Of a stretch of 64,000 nucleotides of DNA, positions 16,247-25,522 are shown piece by piece. The translations under genes were made by a program, and so were the position numbers. Location of the stretch: the NCBI GenBank assembly GCA_002423615.1, contig DIKO01000019.1:75300-139299 (forward strand), read 5' to 3'. The notes under the pieces are model-generated. The model ran no database searches, was not told the origin of the DNA, and was given only the letters and a program-made list of their open reading frames with translations. This stretch comes from Desulfobacteraceae bacterium UBA5616 (lineage in GTDB: Bacteria > Desulfobacterota > Desulfobacteria > Desulfobacterales > UBA5616). Within the stretch, counting starts at the first letter, position 1; every line of letters begins with the position of its first letter.

Positions 16247-17851
16247 ATGAGGCACAGAAGAAATCTAAAAACCATTTTGTTTGCGGCTGCTTTGTTCATG
16301 GGCGGTCTGGTTTTCCTCGGCCCGTTGGCCGCCATGGATTTCCAGGCAGGAGAAAACACCAAGATCGACTGTGATGTTTCTCTGACCTACGGCGCGGGCT
16401 GGCGGGTTTCCGACCGGGACATGAACTCCCTCACCATGACAGGCCGTTACACCAGAGCCTACAACGGCAACTGGGACGACGGCAACTGGAACTTCGACAA
16501 GTGGGACATGATCAACAACAAATTCACCATGGTCGTCGACCTCGACATCAACCACCGGGACAAATTCGGTCTTTTCGTCCGGCCCAAAGCGTTTTACGAC
16601 TTTGTTTACATGGGGCACAACGAAAACCCGAATGACCCCAGGCAACTGATCAACAATACCCTGGGCAACGGCAACAAGTACAATGAATGGGACGACGAAG
16701 TGGAGTCAAACCATGGGGCCAATGCGGAAATCCTGGATATTTTCGCCTATTCCAGTTTTGATGTCGGAAAACGGCTCCTCGAGGTCCGTGTGGGCCGTCA
16801 GGTGATCAACTGGGGGGAAAGCCTCTTTATCGCCGGCGGCGTTTCCACGGCCCAGACCTACATGGATCTGGTCGCGGCCGTCAGCCCGGGGGTCGAACTG
16901 AAGGAGGTTTACCTGCCGGCGGGAGCGGTTTACGGCCAGATCGACGTTCTCGAGAACCTGGCCTTTTCCACGTATTACCAGTGGGAATGGCAGAGCCACC
17001 GGATGTACGACGCAGGGACTTTTTTCAGCACCCGGGACACATTGGGCCAGACCAATTTCAAACTCTCGAACGCCATACCCAATATGAATGACGACGAACC
17101 CAGCGATTCGGGGCAATTCGGCGTGGCCCTGCATACCATGGTCGAGAGATTGAACAATACGGAATTCGGTCTTTATTTTTCCAATTACCACGAAAAATGG
17201 AACTCGCGTTTGAGAAGCAATCATCCTCTTCTGGCCCCCGACAATTCGAGACCGTTTCCTACAAATCCTTTGCAGTATTGGCTGGATTATGCCGAAGATA
17301 TCAAGATGTACGGGGCCAGCTTCAGCACCGAGGCATGGGATGCCAACATCGCCGGCGAAATCAGCTATCATCAGGGCGGATTAATCAGAGTTGGGGAGCA
17401 GACGCGGGGCCTGACCGAATTTGACTACCAGGAAGGCAATTATTACCAGATCCAGGTGTCCACCATCCGCGGTTTTTCCAGCCCCAAGTACTGCGACAGT
17501 TCGACCATCGCAGCGGAAGTGGCCTGGAACACGGTCCCCGGACTTGAAAACGAGGACCTTTACTATGATAAAACCGCATGGTCCTACCGTTTCACCTATA
17601 CTTCCAGCTGGCTCCAGGTTCTGCAGGATCTGGACCTGAAGGTTCCCATCAGCTACACGGGTTATCCGGACGGGTGGTCATCGGTTACGGGATGGGCGGA
17701 AGAAGGGTCGGACACCGTTGGTTTAGGCCTGGAATTCACCTACAAAAACGCCTACCTTTTCAATATCCGGTACACGAACAACGTGAACTCCGTCCGAAAC
17801 GAGCGGGCTGACCGGGATTACATGACCGTCGATTTGAAATACACTTTTTAA
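16247..17851 (+). CDS. DUF1302-family outer-membrane beta-barrel protein
   Basis: A 534-residue secreted protein. An N-terminal signal (basic start, hydrophobic core LFAAALFMGGLVFLG) is followed by sequence rich in aromatic, alternating beta strands and ending in the terminal phenylalanine (VDLKYTF) typical of BAM-assembled barrels. The motif VRVGRQVINWGES near residues 182-194 is characteristic of DUF1302. The family repeatedly neighbours DUF1329, YCF48-like and RND genes in Proteobacteria and is thought to handle hydrophobic compounds, but its biochemistry is not settled. It is the first gene behind the sigma-54 promoter, with a GGAG site before the ATG. Confidence 0.85.
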   Translation: MRHRRNLKTILFAAALFMGGLVFLGPLAAMDFQAGENTKIDCDVSLTYGAGWRVSDRDMNSLTMTGRYTRAYNGNWDDGNWNFDKWDMINNKFTMVVDLDINHRDKFGLFVRPKAFYDFVYMGHNENPNDPRQLINNTLGNGNKYNEWDDEVESNHGANAEILDIFAYSSFDVGKRLLEVRVGRQVINWGESLFIAGGVSTAQTYMDLVAAVSPGVELKEVYLPAGAVYGQIDVLENLAFSTYYQWEWQSHRMYDAGTFFSTRDTLGQTNFKLSNAIPNMNDDEPSDSGQFGVALHTMVERLNNTEFGLYFSNYHEKWNSRLRSNHPLLAPDNSRPFPTNPLQYWLDYAEDIKMYGASFSTEAWDANIAGEISYHQGGLIRVGEQTRGLTEFDYQEGNYYQIQVSTIRGFSSPKYCDSSTIAAEVAWNTVPGLENEDLYYDKTAWSYRFTYTSSWLQVLQDLDLKVPISYTGYPDGWSSVTGWAEEGSDTVGLGLEFTYKNAYLFNIRYTNNVNSVRNERADRDYMTVDLKYTF

Positions 17852-17877
17852 CGTAACGAAAAACGGAGGGAATACTA

Positions 17878-19257
17878 ATGGTTAAAAATTATGCAAAAAT
17901 ATCGTTGTGCATGTTTCTGGCAGTCTGCATTCTCGCTATCGCCCTGCCTGTCCAAGCGAAGGTTTCCGCCCAGGAAGCCGAAAAACTGAAAAATGAACTC
18001 ACCCCCCTGGGCGCTGAAAAAGGGGCCAACGCCGACGGCACCATCCCTGCCTGGGAACCTATAACAGGAATCCCCGCCGGCATCACCTTTGACCCCAAGG
18101 CCGGCGTGAGACACCCGGACCCCTATGCTGCGGACAAGGTTTTATACACCATCACGGCCCAGAATCTGGATCAGTACAAGGCCAAAATCTCCCCGGGCAT
18201 CCTCGAACTGTTCAAGAGATACCCCGATACCTTCAAGATCGACGTCTACCCCACCCACAGGCCTGCCGCGGCGCCCCAGAAAGTGTACGACAACACCTAT
18301 CAGAATGCCTTAAACGCCACACTGATCGGCGACGGTTCAGACGGCGTTGAAAACGCTTTCTGCGGGATTCCCTTCCCCATTCCCCAGAACGGGGCCGAGT
18401 GCATTCTCAACCATAACCTGAGATATGCCGGATTCGGGTACGTGGATTACGCCGGCTCCTGGCTCGTCAACCCCAACGGTTCCCGGACCACCGGCGGAGC
18501 GGCCCAGTACACCTATCTGGCCAACTACTACAGCGCCGAATCCAAGGAAAAATTCGACGGCCAGACTTCCGGCGTGCTCATGGAATATTTCGAGCCGGCC
18601 CGCCGCAAGGGCGAAATCATTCTCTCCATCGACCGCCTGGATTTCAGGAAGGCGGACAGGGCCGCTTGGCAGTACATGCCGGGACAGCGCCGGGTGCGCC
18701 GGGCCCCCAGCGTTGCCTACGACACCCCCAACCCTACCTATGCCGGCCTTGCCACCTATGACGACTCTTACATTTTCAACGGGAAAATTGACCGTTTCGA
18801 CTGGAAACTCGTGGGAAAGCAGGAACTGTACGTGCCCTATAACAACTACGCCATCGAAGAAGCGCCCTTGGACGACCTTTGCACGCCCCATCACCTCAAT
18901 CCTAAATACGTCCGCTGGGAACTTCACCGGGTATGGGTCGTCGAAGGGACCCTTAAATCCGACAAGCGCCACTGTTACGGGAAACGGGTGATGTTCCAGG
19001 ATGAAGATTCCTGGCAGGTCCTGACCACGGACAAATACGACACCCGGGGAAGCCTCTGGAGGATGTCCTTTGCCTGCTCCAAAAGCATGTATGACGTTCC
19101 CGTGTACCGCCAGCGTTCGACCCACATGTGGGATTTCCAAACCGACGCATACCTGGCCACCCAGTTGAACCAGGGTATGCCCAGGAACTCCTTTGAAAAA
19201 ACCAGCCCTCCCGAAGTTTTCACCGCTGAATACGTTCGGAAAATCGGAAAACGTTAA
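17878..19257 (+). CDS. DUF1329-family periplasmic protein
   Basis: A 459-residue protein with a clear signal peptide ending PVQAK. The mature part begins VSAQEAEKLKNELTPLGAEKGAN-DGTIPAW and contains the family signatures PGQRRVRRAPSVAYDTPNP, YNNYAIE, HHLNPKYVRWELHRVWVVEG and DEDSWQ. DUF1329 is structurally related to LolA/LolB lipid-binding barrels, so a role in carrying a lipid-like substrate between membranes is a reasonable inference. CGGAGGG precedes the ATG. It lies 26 bases after DUF1302 and a closely related, damaged copy lies at 23998-25385. Confidence 0.88.
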   Translation: MVKNYAKISLCMFLAVCILAIALPVQAKVSAQEAEKLKNELTPLGAEKGANADGTIPAWEPITGIPAGITFDPKAGVRHPDPYAADKVLYTITAQNLDQYKAKISPGILELFKRYPDTFKIDVYPTHRPAAAPQKVYDNTYQNALNATLIGDGSDGVENAFCGIPFPIPQNGAECILNHNLRYAGFGYVDYAGSWLVNPNGSRTTGGAAQYTYLANYYSAESKEKFDGQTSGVLMEYFEPARRKGEIILSIDRLDFRKADRAAWQYMPGQRRVRRAPSVAYDTPNPTYAGLATYDDSYIFNGKIDRFDWKLVGKQELYVPYNNYAIEEAPLDDLCTPHHLNPKYVRWELHRVWVVEGTLKSDKRHCYGKRVMFQDEDSWQVLTTDKYDTRGSLWRMSFACSKSMYDVPVYRQRSTHMWDFQTDAYLATQLNQGMPRNSFEKTSPPEVFTAEYVRKIGKR

Positions 19258-19279
19258 TACTGGTTCTTCCTGATGCGAA

Positions 19280-19315
19280 TCCCTGAAATTTCCCCGATCG
19301 GGGAAATTTCAGGGA
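19280..19315. repeat. Perfect 36-base palindrome after DUF1329
   Basis: Each arm is 18 bases and the centre is GA|TC, so RNA from either strand folds into a very stable stem. It lacks a T-run. Inside the operon it may stabilise the upstream mRNA or attenuate the downstream genes. A similar stem follows the second DUF1329 gene at 25410. Confidence 0.7.
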
Positions 19316-19381
19316 GACTTAAAGAGATATTTTGTTTTTAACTGGAAAAAGATGGGCAAAACAAGCGATAAGGGAACCTCA

Positions 19382-20659
19382 ATGAACAATGGAAATGTTT
19401 TAAATAAAAGCCCGTTAGGATTATCCGTCCGACTGGCCGGCTGTCTCTTATGGGCCGTTTTATTGTTTTCCGCAGGCGTACTGCCGGTGCATGGTCAAAC
19501 CGACCTGTTGCTCACACCCGCGGAAAAATCGGACAGAGCGCCTTTTTCTATTCTCATGGACATCAAAAAGACGCCGCTCAACATGGTTGCCGTGGGGGAA
19601 CGGGGTCATATTCTGTTTTCGGACAGCGAATGCGCCGGCTGGACCCAGGCTACGTCCGTTCCCGTCAGCGTCACCCTCACGGCGGTTGCTTTTCCGTCGG
19701 AGACAAAAGGCTGGGCCGTGGGCCATGACGGGGTGGTTTTACACACGGAGGACGGCGGGAAAACCTGGGTCAAGCAATTGGATGGATTAAAGATCAATGA
19801 GCTGATCATCGGGCAGTTGAAGCAGATGATCCAGGATAAAAAGGAAGCTCTGGAGAAACAGCAAAGCGGATCGCCGGAGGTCCAGGCAGGAGATGAAGCT
19901 GCAGAAGCTCCGGAAGCCCCGCAGGAAGAGCCGGAAGTCGGCGACACCGCCGAAACCGAAGAAGCCGAAAATCCCCTGGCCTTAGAAATCGAGAACCTGG
20001 GATACTTTTTGAGCGATGTGGAACTCGCCGTTGAGGAGGGTCCTGTCTGGCCTTTGATGGATGTGTGGTTCAAGAACGATCAGGAAGGCATCATCATCGG
20101 TGCCTTCGGCATGATCCTGGGCACCACCGACGGCGGCAAAACGTGGAATCCCATGCTGGACCGCATTAAAAATACCGACGGCCTGCACTTATACGCCGTC
20201 ACCCGGTCCGGGGACGACCTGTTTATCGCCGGCGAGTCGGGCATGTTGTTTCGATCCGAAGATTTCGGAAATACCTGGAAGCAACTGGAATCACCCTACG
20301 ACGGGTCGTATTTCGGGCTTGTGGCAAATCCCGCGGGCGGTTTTATCACGGCCTTTGGTTTGCGGGGCAATATTTATTGTTCCACTGACAGGGGTGAAAC
20401 ATGGTATCCCGCCGATACCGGCGCCAAGGCCTCGATTTCCGGCGGCACCTTTCTTTCCGACGGCTCGTTTTGCATCGTCTGTGTTGACGGCTCCATCCTG
20501 ATCAGCCCGGATCTTGGGAAAACCTTCAAAACCCTTCCTGCGCGCTTTCCCGGGGCCATCGCCGTGGCCGAACTGAGAAGAGGGATTATTACCGTGGCGG
20601 GCCTCAGGGGCGTCACCCGGATCGACTTGAATAATTTAAGCAGCGACAAAAAAGGATAA
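19382..20659 (+). CDS. YCF48/BNR-type beta-propeller protein
   Basis: A secreted protein of about 425 residues. After a signal peptide (LAGCLLWAVLLFSAGVLPVHG) come repeated propeller blades of the YCF48/sialidase-BNR kind: GWAVGHDGVVLHTEDGGKTW, EGIIIGAFGMILGTTDGGKTW, AGESGMLFRSEDFGNTW and YCSTDRGETWYPAD. Between blades one and two is a long acidic, low-complexity insert (about residues 125-195). Relatives of this kind sit beside DUF1302/DUF1329/RND genes, where a scaffold role is plausible but unproven. The ATG at 19382 is preferred because AAGGGA lies about 7 bases upstream. The ATG at 19352 adds ten unlikely residues. Confidence 0.8.
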   Translation: MNNGNVLNKSPLGLSVRLAGCLLWAVLLFSAGVLPVHGQTDLLLTPAEKSDRAPFSILMDIKKTPLNMVAVGERGHILFSDSECAGWTQATSVPVSVTLTAVAFPSETKGWAVGHDGVVLHTEDGGKTWVKQLDGLKINELIIGQLKQMIQDKKEALEKQQSGSPEVQAGDEAAEAPEAPQEEPEVGDTAETEEAENPLALEIENLGYFLSDVELAVEEGPVWPLMDVWFKNDQEGIIIGAFGMILGTTDGGKTWNPMLDRIKNTDGLHLYAVTRSGDDLFIAGESGMLFRSEDFGNTWKQLESPYDGSYFGLVANPAGGFITAFGLRGNIYCSTDRGETWYPADTGAKASISGGTFLSDGSFCIVCVDGSILISPDLGKTFKTLPARFPGAIAVAELRRGIITVAGLRGVTRIDLNNLSSDKKG

Positions 20660-20664
20660 TCGGA

Positions 20665-23052
20665 ATGACCCAGAAGAATATAACATCGGATGCGGATACA
20701 TCATATTTGAATGACGCGCCGTTCATGGAGAGATTTCTGTTTGCCAAACGCCGTGTTTTCTTGGCGGTGTTTGTGATCATCACCCTGTTTCTCGGTTATC
20801 ACATGCTGCAGATGCGGCCCGAGGCCAGTTTTTTGCGGATGATCCCCACTTATCATCCTTACATCAAAAATTACATCGCCCACCAGGAGGACTTAAAAGG
20901 CCTCGGCAACATGGTCCGGATCTGCGTCGAAACCACCAAAGGGGATATTTTTACTAAAGAATACATGGAAGTTTTGAAAAAGATGACCGATGAGGTGTTT
21001 TTCATTTCCGGCGTCAACCGGGGAGCGCTGAAATCTCTCTGGACACCGGTGACCCGTTGGACCGAGGTCACCGAAGACGGTTTTGCCGGGGGTGAAGTCG
21101 TTCCCCCCACTTACGACGGAAGCCGGCAAAGTCTCGATCAGGTTCGCCTGAATATTTTAAAATCCGGCGAGGTCGGGACCCTGGTGGCCAATGATTTTAA
21201 ATCCAGCGTCATCGTGGCCCCGCTCCACGACATCGATCCGGAAACGGGCAAACCCATTGATTACACGCATTTCTCGGAAAAGCTCGAGGAAATCCGGACC
21301 CGGTTCCAGAATGACGACATCAAAATCCATATCACGGGTTTTGCCAAAATCGTGGGAGACCTCATCGAAGGTTCCTCCCGGGTTTTGTTGTTTTTCCTCA
21401 TCGTCTTTTTCCTTCTGCTGTTTCTTCTGTGGTTCAACTCCAGATGCCTAAAAAGCACGGCCATGTGGGCGATTTCCTCCATCGCGGCGGTGATCTGGCA
21501 GTTGGGCATCATGAGACTTTTCGGTTACGGCATGAATCCTTATTCCATGCTCGTACCTTTTTTGATGTTTTCCCTGTGCGTCAGCCACGGCATCCAGCTG
21601 TTCAACGCCATGTGCCATGAAATGATCGGCGGAGCGGATAAATACAAGGCTGCAAGGCTGGGTTACCGGCAGATTTACATACCGGGTCTTGCGGCCCTGT
21701 TCACGGACTTTATCGGGTTCGCCACCCTCATCATCATCCGTATCGGGATTATCCAGGACATCGCCGTCGGCGCCGCCATCGGTGTGGCCGTGGTATCCAT
21801 CACAGACCTGATGCTTCTGCCCCTGTTGTTGTCCTATTCCGGGATCAGCGATAAAACAATCGAATTGACGAGAAAAAGAGAAGCCGGAACGTCCCATCCC
21901 ATGTGGTCTTTTCTCACCAAATTCACCCAGCGGAAATATGCCTGGGTGGCGGTTATTCTGGCCGTCATCGGTCTGGTGGGCGGACTGCAGGCCCAAAAGG
22001 ATCTGAAAACCGGGGATCTGGATGCAGGAGCTCCGGAATTAAGACCCGACTCCCGGTACAATAATGACAACGCTTATATGAACGCCCATTATTCTGCCAG
22101 CAGCGATGTTTTCGTCGTGATGCTGACCACGCCGCCGTCTGGAAACAGCGATTATCCCGTGTTGGTGGCGACTGACAAGCTGGCCTGGAAACTGAAAGGG
22201 CTTCAAGGGGTCCAGAACGTCAGAACCCATGTGGATTTTCTGAAGCTTTTAAATTCCGCCTATGTGGAGGGAAACCTCAAATGGACGGCCCTGCCCAGGA
22301 GCAAAACAGCCCTGGAAAACATGATTACCAAGATCCCCGAGAGTTTCATGAAAGAACTCGGTACATTATCCCCCATCCTGGTGTTTCTGGACGATCACAA
22401 GGCTGAAACCCTGGAGCGGGTGGTCGCTGCCGTTGAAGAATTCGCCAAGGAGAACAATACAGAAACTGCAAAGTTTCTCCTGGCGGCTGGAAACGCCGGC
22501 ATCGAAGCCGCCACCAACATCGAAGTGGAACATGCCTTGATGATGCTGACGATCCTGGTTTACGCCGTGGTTTTCTTAACCTGCCTTATTACTTACAGAT
22601 CATTGCGGGCCGCCATCTGCGTGGTCACACCCCTGGCACTGACATCCGTTTTATGTGAAGCCCTGATGGCTAAAATGGGCATCGGGATCAAGGTGGCGAC
22701 CCTTCCGGTCATCGCCGTCGGCGTCGGCATCGGCGTGGATTACGGCATCTACATTTACAATAAGCTTGTGTATTATCGAAATCAGGGGCACCGGTTAACC
22801 CCGGCCTACTACCGGACATTGAACACCACGGGCCGGGCCGTGTCCTTCACCGGCATCACCCTGTCCATCGGGGTCGCTACCTGGGCTTTTTCTCCGATCA
22901 AGTTTCAGGCGGACATGGGGTTTCTTCTGACCTTCATGTTTCTCTGGAACATGGTGGGCGCCATGGTCCTGTTGCCGGCGCTGGCCCGTTTTTTGTTCAG
23001 GGAAAGAACCGCCGATCAGGTCTTGGCGGATCAGGCGATGCATAAGATTTAG
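20665..23052 (+). CDS. RND/MMPL-family transporter
   Basis: A 795-residue inner-membrane protein with the RND layout: one membrane helix near residues 27-48, a large periplasmic loop, about five helices (about 235-395), another helix near 427-445, a second periplasmic loop and five more helices (about 630-780). The sequence VIAVGVGIGVDYGIYIYNKL in the second bundle is typical of the MMPL/HpnN-like group, which moves lipids and hydrophobic metabolites. It is the last intact gene of the DUF1302 operon, 5 bases after the YCF48 gene. Direction and substrate are not visible. RND pumps usually export. Confidence 0.88.
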   Translation: MTQKNITSDADTSYLNDAPFMERFLFAKRRVFLAVFVIITLFLGYHMLQMRPEASFLRMIPTYHPYIKNYIAHQEDLKGLGNMVRICVETTKGDIFTKEYMEVLKKMTDEVFFISGVNRGALKSLWTPVTRWTEVTEDGFAGGEVVPPTYDGSRQSLDQVRLNILKSGEVGTLVANDFKSSVIVAPLHDIDPETGKPIDYTHFSEKLEEIRTRFQNDDIKIHITGFAKIVGDLIEGSSRVLLFFLIVFFLLLFLLWFNSRCLKSTAMWAISSIAAVIWQLGIMRLFGYGMNPYSMLVPFLMFSLCVSHGIQLFNAMCHEMIGGADKYKAARLGYRQIYIPGLAALFTDFIGFATLIIIRIGIIQDIAVGAAIGVAVVSITDLMLLPLLLSYSGISDKTIELTRKREAGTSHPMWSFLTKFTQRKYAWVAVILAVIGLVGGLQAQKDLKTGDLDAGAPELRPDSRYNNDNAYMNAHYSASSDVFVVMLTTPPSGNSDYPVLVATDKLAWKLKGLQGVQNVRTHVDFLKLLNSAYVEGNLKWTALPRSKTALENMITKIPESFMKELGTLSPILVFLDDHKAETLERVVAAVEEFAKENNTETAKFLLAAGNAGIEAATNIEVEHALMMLTILVYAVVFLTCLITYRSLRAAICVVTPLALTSVLCEALMAKMGIGIKVATLPVIAVGVGIGVDYGIYIYNKLVYYRNQGHRLTPAYYRTLNTTGRAVSFTGITLSIGVATWAFSPIKFQADMGFLLTFMFLWNMVGAMVLLPALARFLFRERTADQVLADQAMHKI

Positions 23053-23071
23053 ATTCAATTTCAAGTTCATA

Positions 23072-23638
23072 GCATTGAGGCTTGCTTTTATTGAAAAATA
23101 TAAAATCACCACAGCCAGTGGGTCCCCACCCTGTTCACCCGCATGCTGAAACTGCCTGGGGAAATCCGTTAAAATATGTTGAAGCGGGAAACCCATTTGA
23201 ATATCACAATAATCCGGAAAAAACCCGGGGTTCCAAATCTCCCAGGGGTGGAGCACCCTAGGAGATTTGGGGTATGTGGACGAGGAAGGATATCTTTACC
23301 TCACCGACCGGAAGGCCAACATGATCATATCCGGGGGCGTCAATATTTATCCCCAGGAAACGGAAAATGTCCTGACCCTCCATCCCAAGGTGATGGATGC
23401 GGCGGTTTTCGGCATCCCCCATGAAGATTTCGGCGAAGAAGTCAAGGCGGTGGTGCAACCGGTGAACATGAAGGATGCGGGTCCGGATTTTGAAACCGAA
23501 CTGTTGTCCTATTGCCGGCAAAACCTCTCCAAGATCAAATGCCCCAAAAGCATTGATTTTCAGGAAACCTTACCGCGGACGCCAACGGGAAAGCTTCTGA
23601 AACGGTTTTTAAAGGAACAGTATTTAAAGTCGGCATAA
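23072..23638 (+). pseudogene. AMP-forming acyl-CoA ligase remnant
   Basis: Four pieces of one fatty-acyl-CoA-synthetase-like protein lie in different frames. AFIEKYKIT (from 23072) is followed by HSQWVPTLFTRMLKLPGEIR (ends TAA 23170-23172), then KYVEAGNPFEYHNNPEKTRG (23172-23246), then GWSTLGDLGYVDEEGYLYLTDRK to the C-terminus (TAA 23636-23638). The N-terminal half is gone, and roughly a hundred or more residues are missing between LPGEIR and KYVEAG. Single bases are lost near 23110 and 23246. The last piece keeps the catalytic lysine region (TPTGKLLKRFLK). In its intact form it would activate a fatty or aromatic acid with CoA. It follows the RND gene directly. Confidence 0.85.
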
Positions 23639-23680
23639 ACGGCGGTTTTTGCCGGTAAAACCGGCCCCGACATCTAATCC

Positions 23681-23750
23681 GGGCCGGGCAGTTCAGCCGC
23701 ATCCAAATGAGCCGCCACTCCTTTGGTTGAACTGCCCGGCCCGTTTTTTT
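23681..23750 (+). terminator. Strong Rho-independent terminator
   Basis: GGGCCGGGCAGTTCA (23681-23695) pairs perfectly with TGAACTGCCCGGCCC (23728-23742), followed by G and seven T. The 32-base loop is long. It ends the DUF1302-to-ligase transcript and separates it from the second DUF1329 gene. Bases 23751-23997 hold a small hairpin (CCGGAGG/CCTCCGG at 23932-23950) and otherwise nothing recognisable. Confidence 0.85.
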
Positions 23751-23997
23751 CTCCCCGAATTACGTCTCCATCGGCTGTATCTTTCAGTTCGCTTCCCCGA
23801 TTGATTTCCTCGACGAGAAGCTTCAGTGCAGGATAAATTCTTTCAAGCGTATACTCGATTTAGTGTTTTATTTTTCTCCAGGCATCACATATAGGTCCCC
23901 CTTTGATAAGAACCGGCTCAGGGCATTGGATCCGGAGGGTTGTCCTCCGGGTGGGGATTTGCCCGGCTTAAATACTACACAAAACGGAGGAGAAACG

Positions 23998-25385
23998 GTG
24001 TCTAAAAATTTAGTGAAAGTCGCATTGCCCTTGTTTTTGTTGGTCTGCATGCTTTGTGCCGCCATGCCCGCACAAGCCAAGGTATCGGCCCAGGAGGCGG
24101 AGAAATTGAAGAAGGAGCTGACGCCCATGGGTGCCAGCGTGCCGGAAACGCCGAAGGCACAATTCCGGCCTGGGAAGGGGGTCTCACCGCGATTCCCGCG
24201 AATGTCAAATATGACCCTGCATCCGGAGAAAAGCTCCCCGATCCGTTTAGCGATGACAAGGTATCGTTCACCATTACCGCTCAGAACATGGATCAGTACG
24301 CGGATAAGTTGACGGAAGGACTGAAAGCCCTGTTCAAGAGATATCCGGATACCTTCAAGATGAATATATACCCCAGCCGTCGAACTTTTGCGGCTCCTCA
24401 ATGGGTTTACGACAATACCTATAAAAACGCGCTCAGCGGTACTTTAACCGAAGATAAAAACGGGGCGAAAGGCGTTTACGCCGGAGTTGCATTTCCCATT
24501 CCCCAACACGGCGCAGAGGTCATTCTGAATCACCAGACCCGATGGGCCGGTGGTGATCGCGGTGAACTCACCAAAGCATGGCTGGTGCATAAAAACGGAA
24601 GCCGTTCGATCGGAGGCGGTGCAAAATACACCTTTGACAACCCTTATTACGACAAAAACGGTTCGGATGAAACCTGGAGCGGCTGGAACACCGGCGTGCT
24701 CATCGAATACTTCGAGCCCACCCGGCGTAAAGGCGAATTGATCCTCTCCCTGTCCCCGCTTGATTATACCCGGATCGCGGACAAGGGCGCCTGGCAGTAC
24801 ATGCCCGGTCAGCGGCGGGTCAGGCGGGCGCCGAGCATCGCTTATGACACACCAAACCCCACTTACGGCGGGATGGCCACTTATGACGACGCTTACATGT
24901 TCAACAGCCAGATCGACCGCTTCGACTGGAAGCTCGTGGGCAAAGCAGAGAAGTTCATCGGCTACAATTCCTATCAGTTCGACCTGGCACCCCTGGATGA
25001 TCTGTTGACCCCTTATCATCTGAATCCGAAATATTTCCGCTGGGAACTGCACCGGGTATGGGTCGTGGAGGCCGATCTGAAACAGGGGAGCCGCCATTGC
25101 TACGGCAAACGGGTTTTTTACATTGATGAAGATTCCTGGCACAATTCACTCGAGGACAAATACGATACCCGGGGGAATTTGTGGCGGACCGCCATGAGCA
25201 ACCAGTTTTCCAACTACGCCATGCCCTGCTGGGTCCAGCGCGCCTACGCATTTTTTGATTTTCAGGTCGACAGCTACGCCACCAGCGGTATGCTCAATGA
25301 CAATAAGGGAAAAGTTCTCTGGTGGGAAGACGTTCGTGCTGAAACGTTGACAGCTGAAAATGTCCGGAAGATCGGAAAGCGTTAA
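23998..25385 (+). pseudogene. Second DUF1329-family protein, frameshifted
   Basis: A GTG at 23998 with CGGAGGAG upstream starts a signal peptide (LPLFLLVCMLCAAMPAQAK) and the family opening VSAQEAEKLKKELTPMGA. One base is missing near 24136. The rest of the domain continues in another frame as RAGNAEGTIPAWEGG and runs to 25385 with all family signatures (PGQRRVRRAPSIAYDTPNP, HLNPKYFRWELHRVWVVEA, DEDSWH). Restoring one base gives about 462 residues, similar to the intact copy at 17878. It is a paralogue with its own stem-loop behind it. If the missing base is an assembly error the gene would be functional. Confidence 0.85.
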
Positions 25386-25409
25386 TATCCTTCAATTCCG
25401 ACCGGAATT

Positions 25410-25443
25410 TCCTGTAATTTCTCCTTCCGGGGAAATTACAGGA
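25410..25443. repeat. Stem-loop after the second DUF1329 gene
   Basis: TCCTGTAATTTC (25410-25421) pairs perfectly with GAAATTACAGGA (25432-25443) around 10 bases. It is related in sequence and placement to the palindrome at 19280 and lies between convergent genes, with no long T-run. Confidence 0.65.
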
Positions 25444-25522
25444 ATCATTGGACCGGCCCCCCTGCCCTTGCCCCGTAAAATTTCCGTTGAACATGGATTT
25501 TCTTCAGGCTAAGGGCGCCGGT

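Noticed and set aside
19280..19315. 36-base palindrome as a transposon or phage attachment site
   Set aside because: It lies in an operon gap without integrase, transposase or duplicated target; a similar stem after the DUF1329 paralogue points to an mRNA structure.
23233..23270. Hairpin as an insertion-sequence end or mobile repeat
   Set aside because: Its right arm is part of the ligase coding sequence (GDL) and no transposase or direct repeats are nearby.
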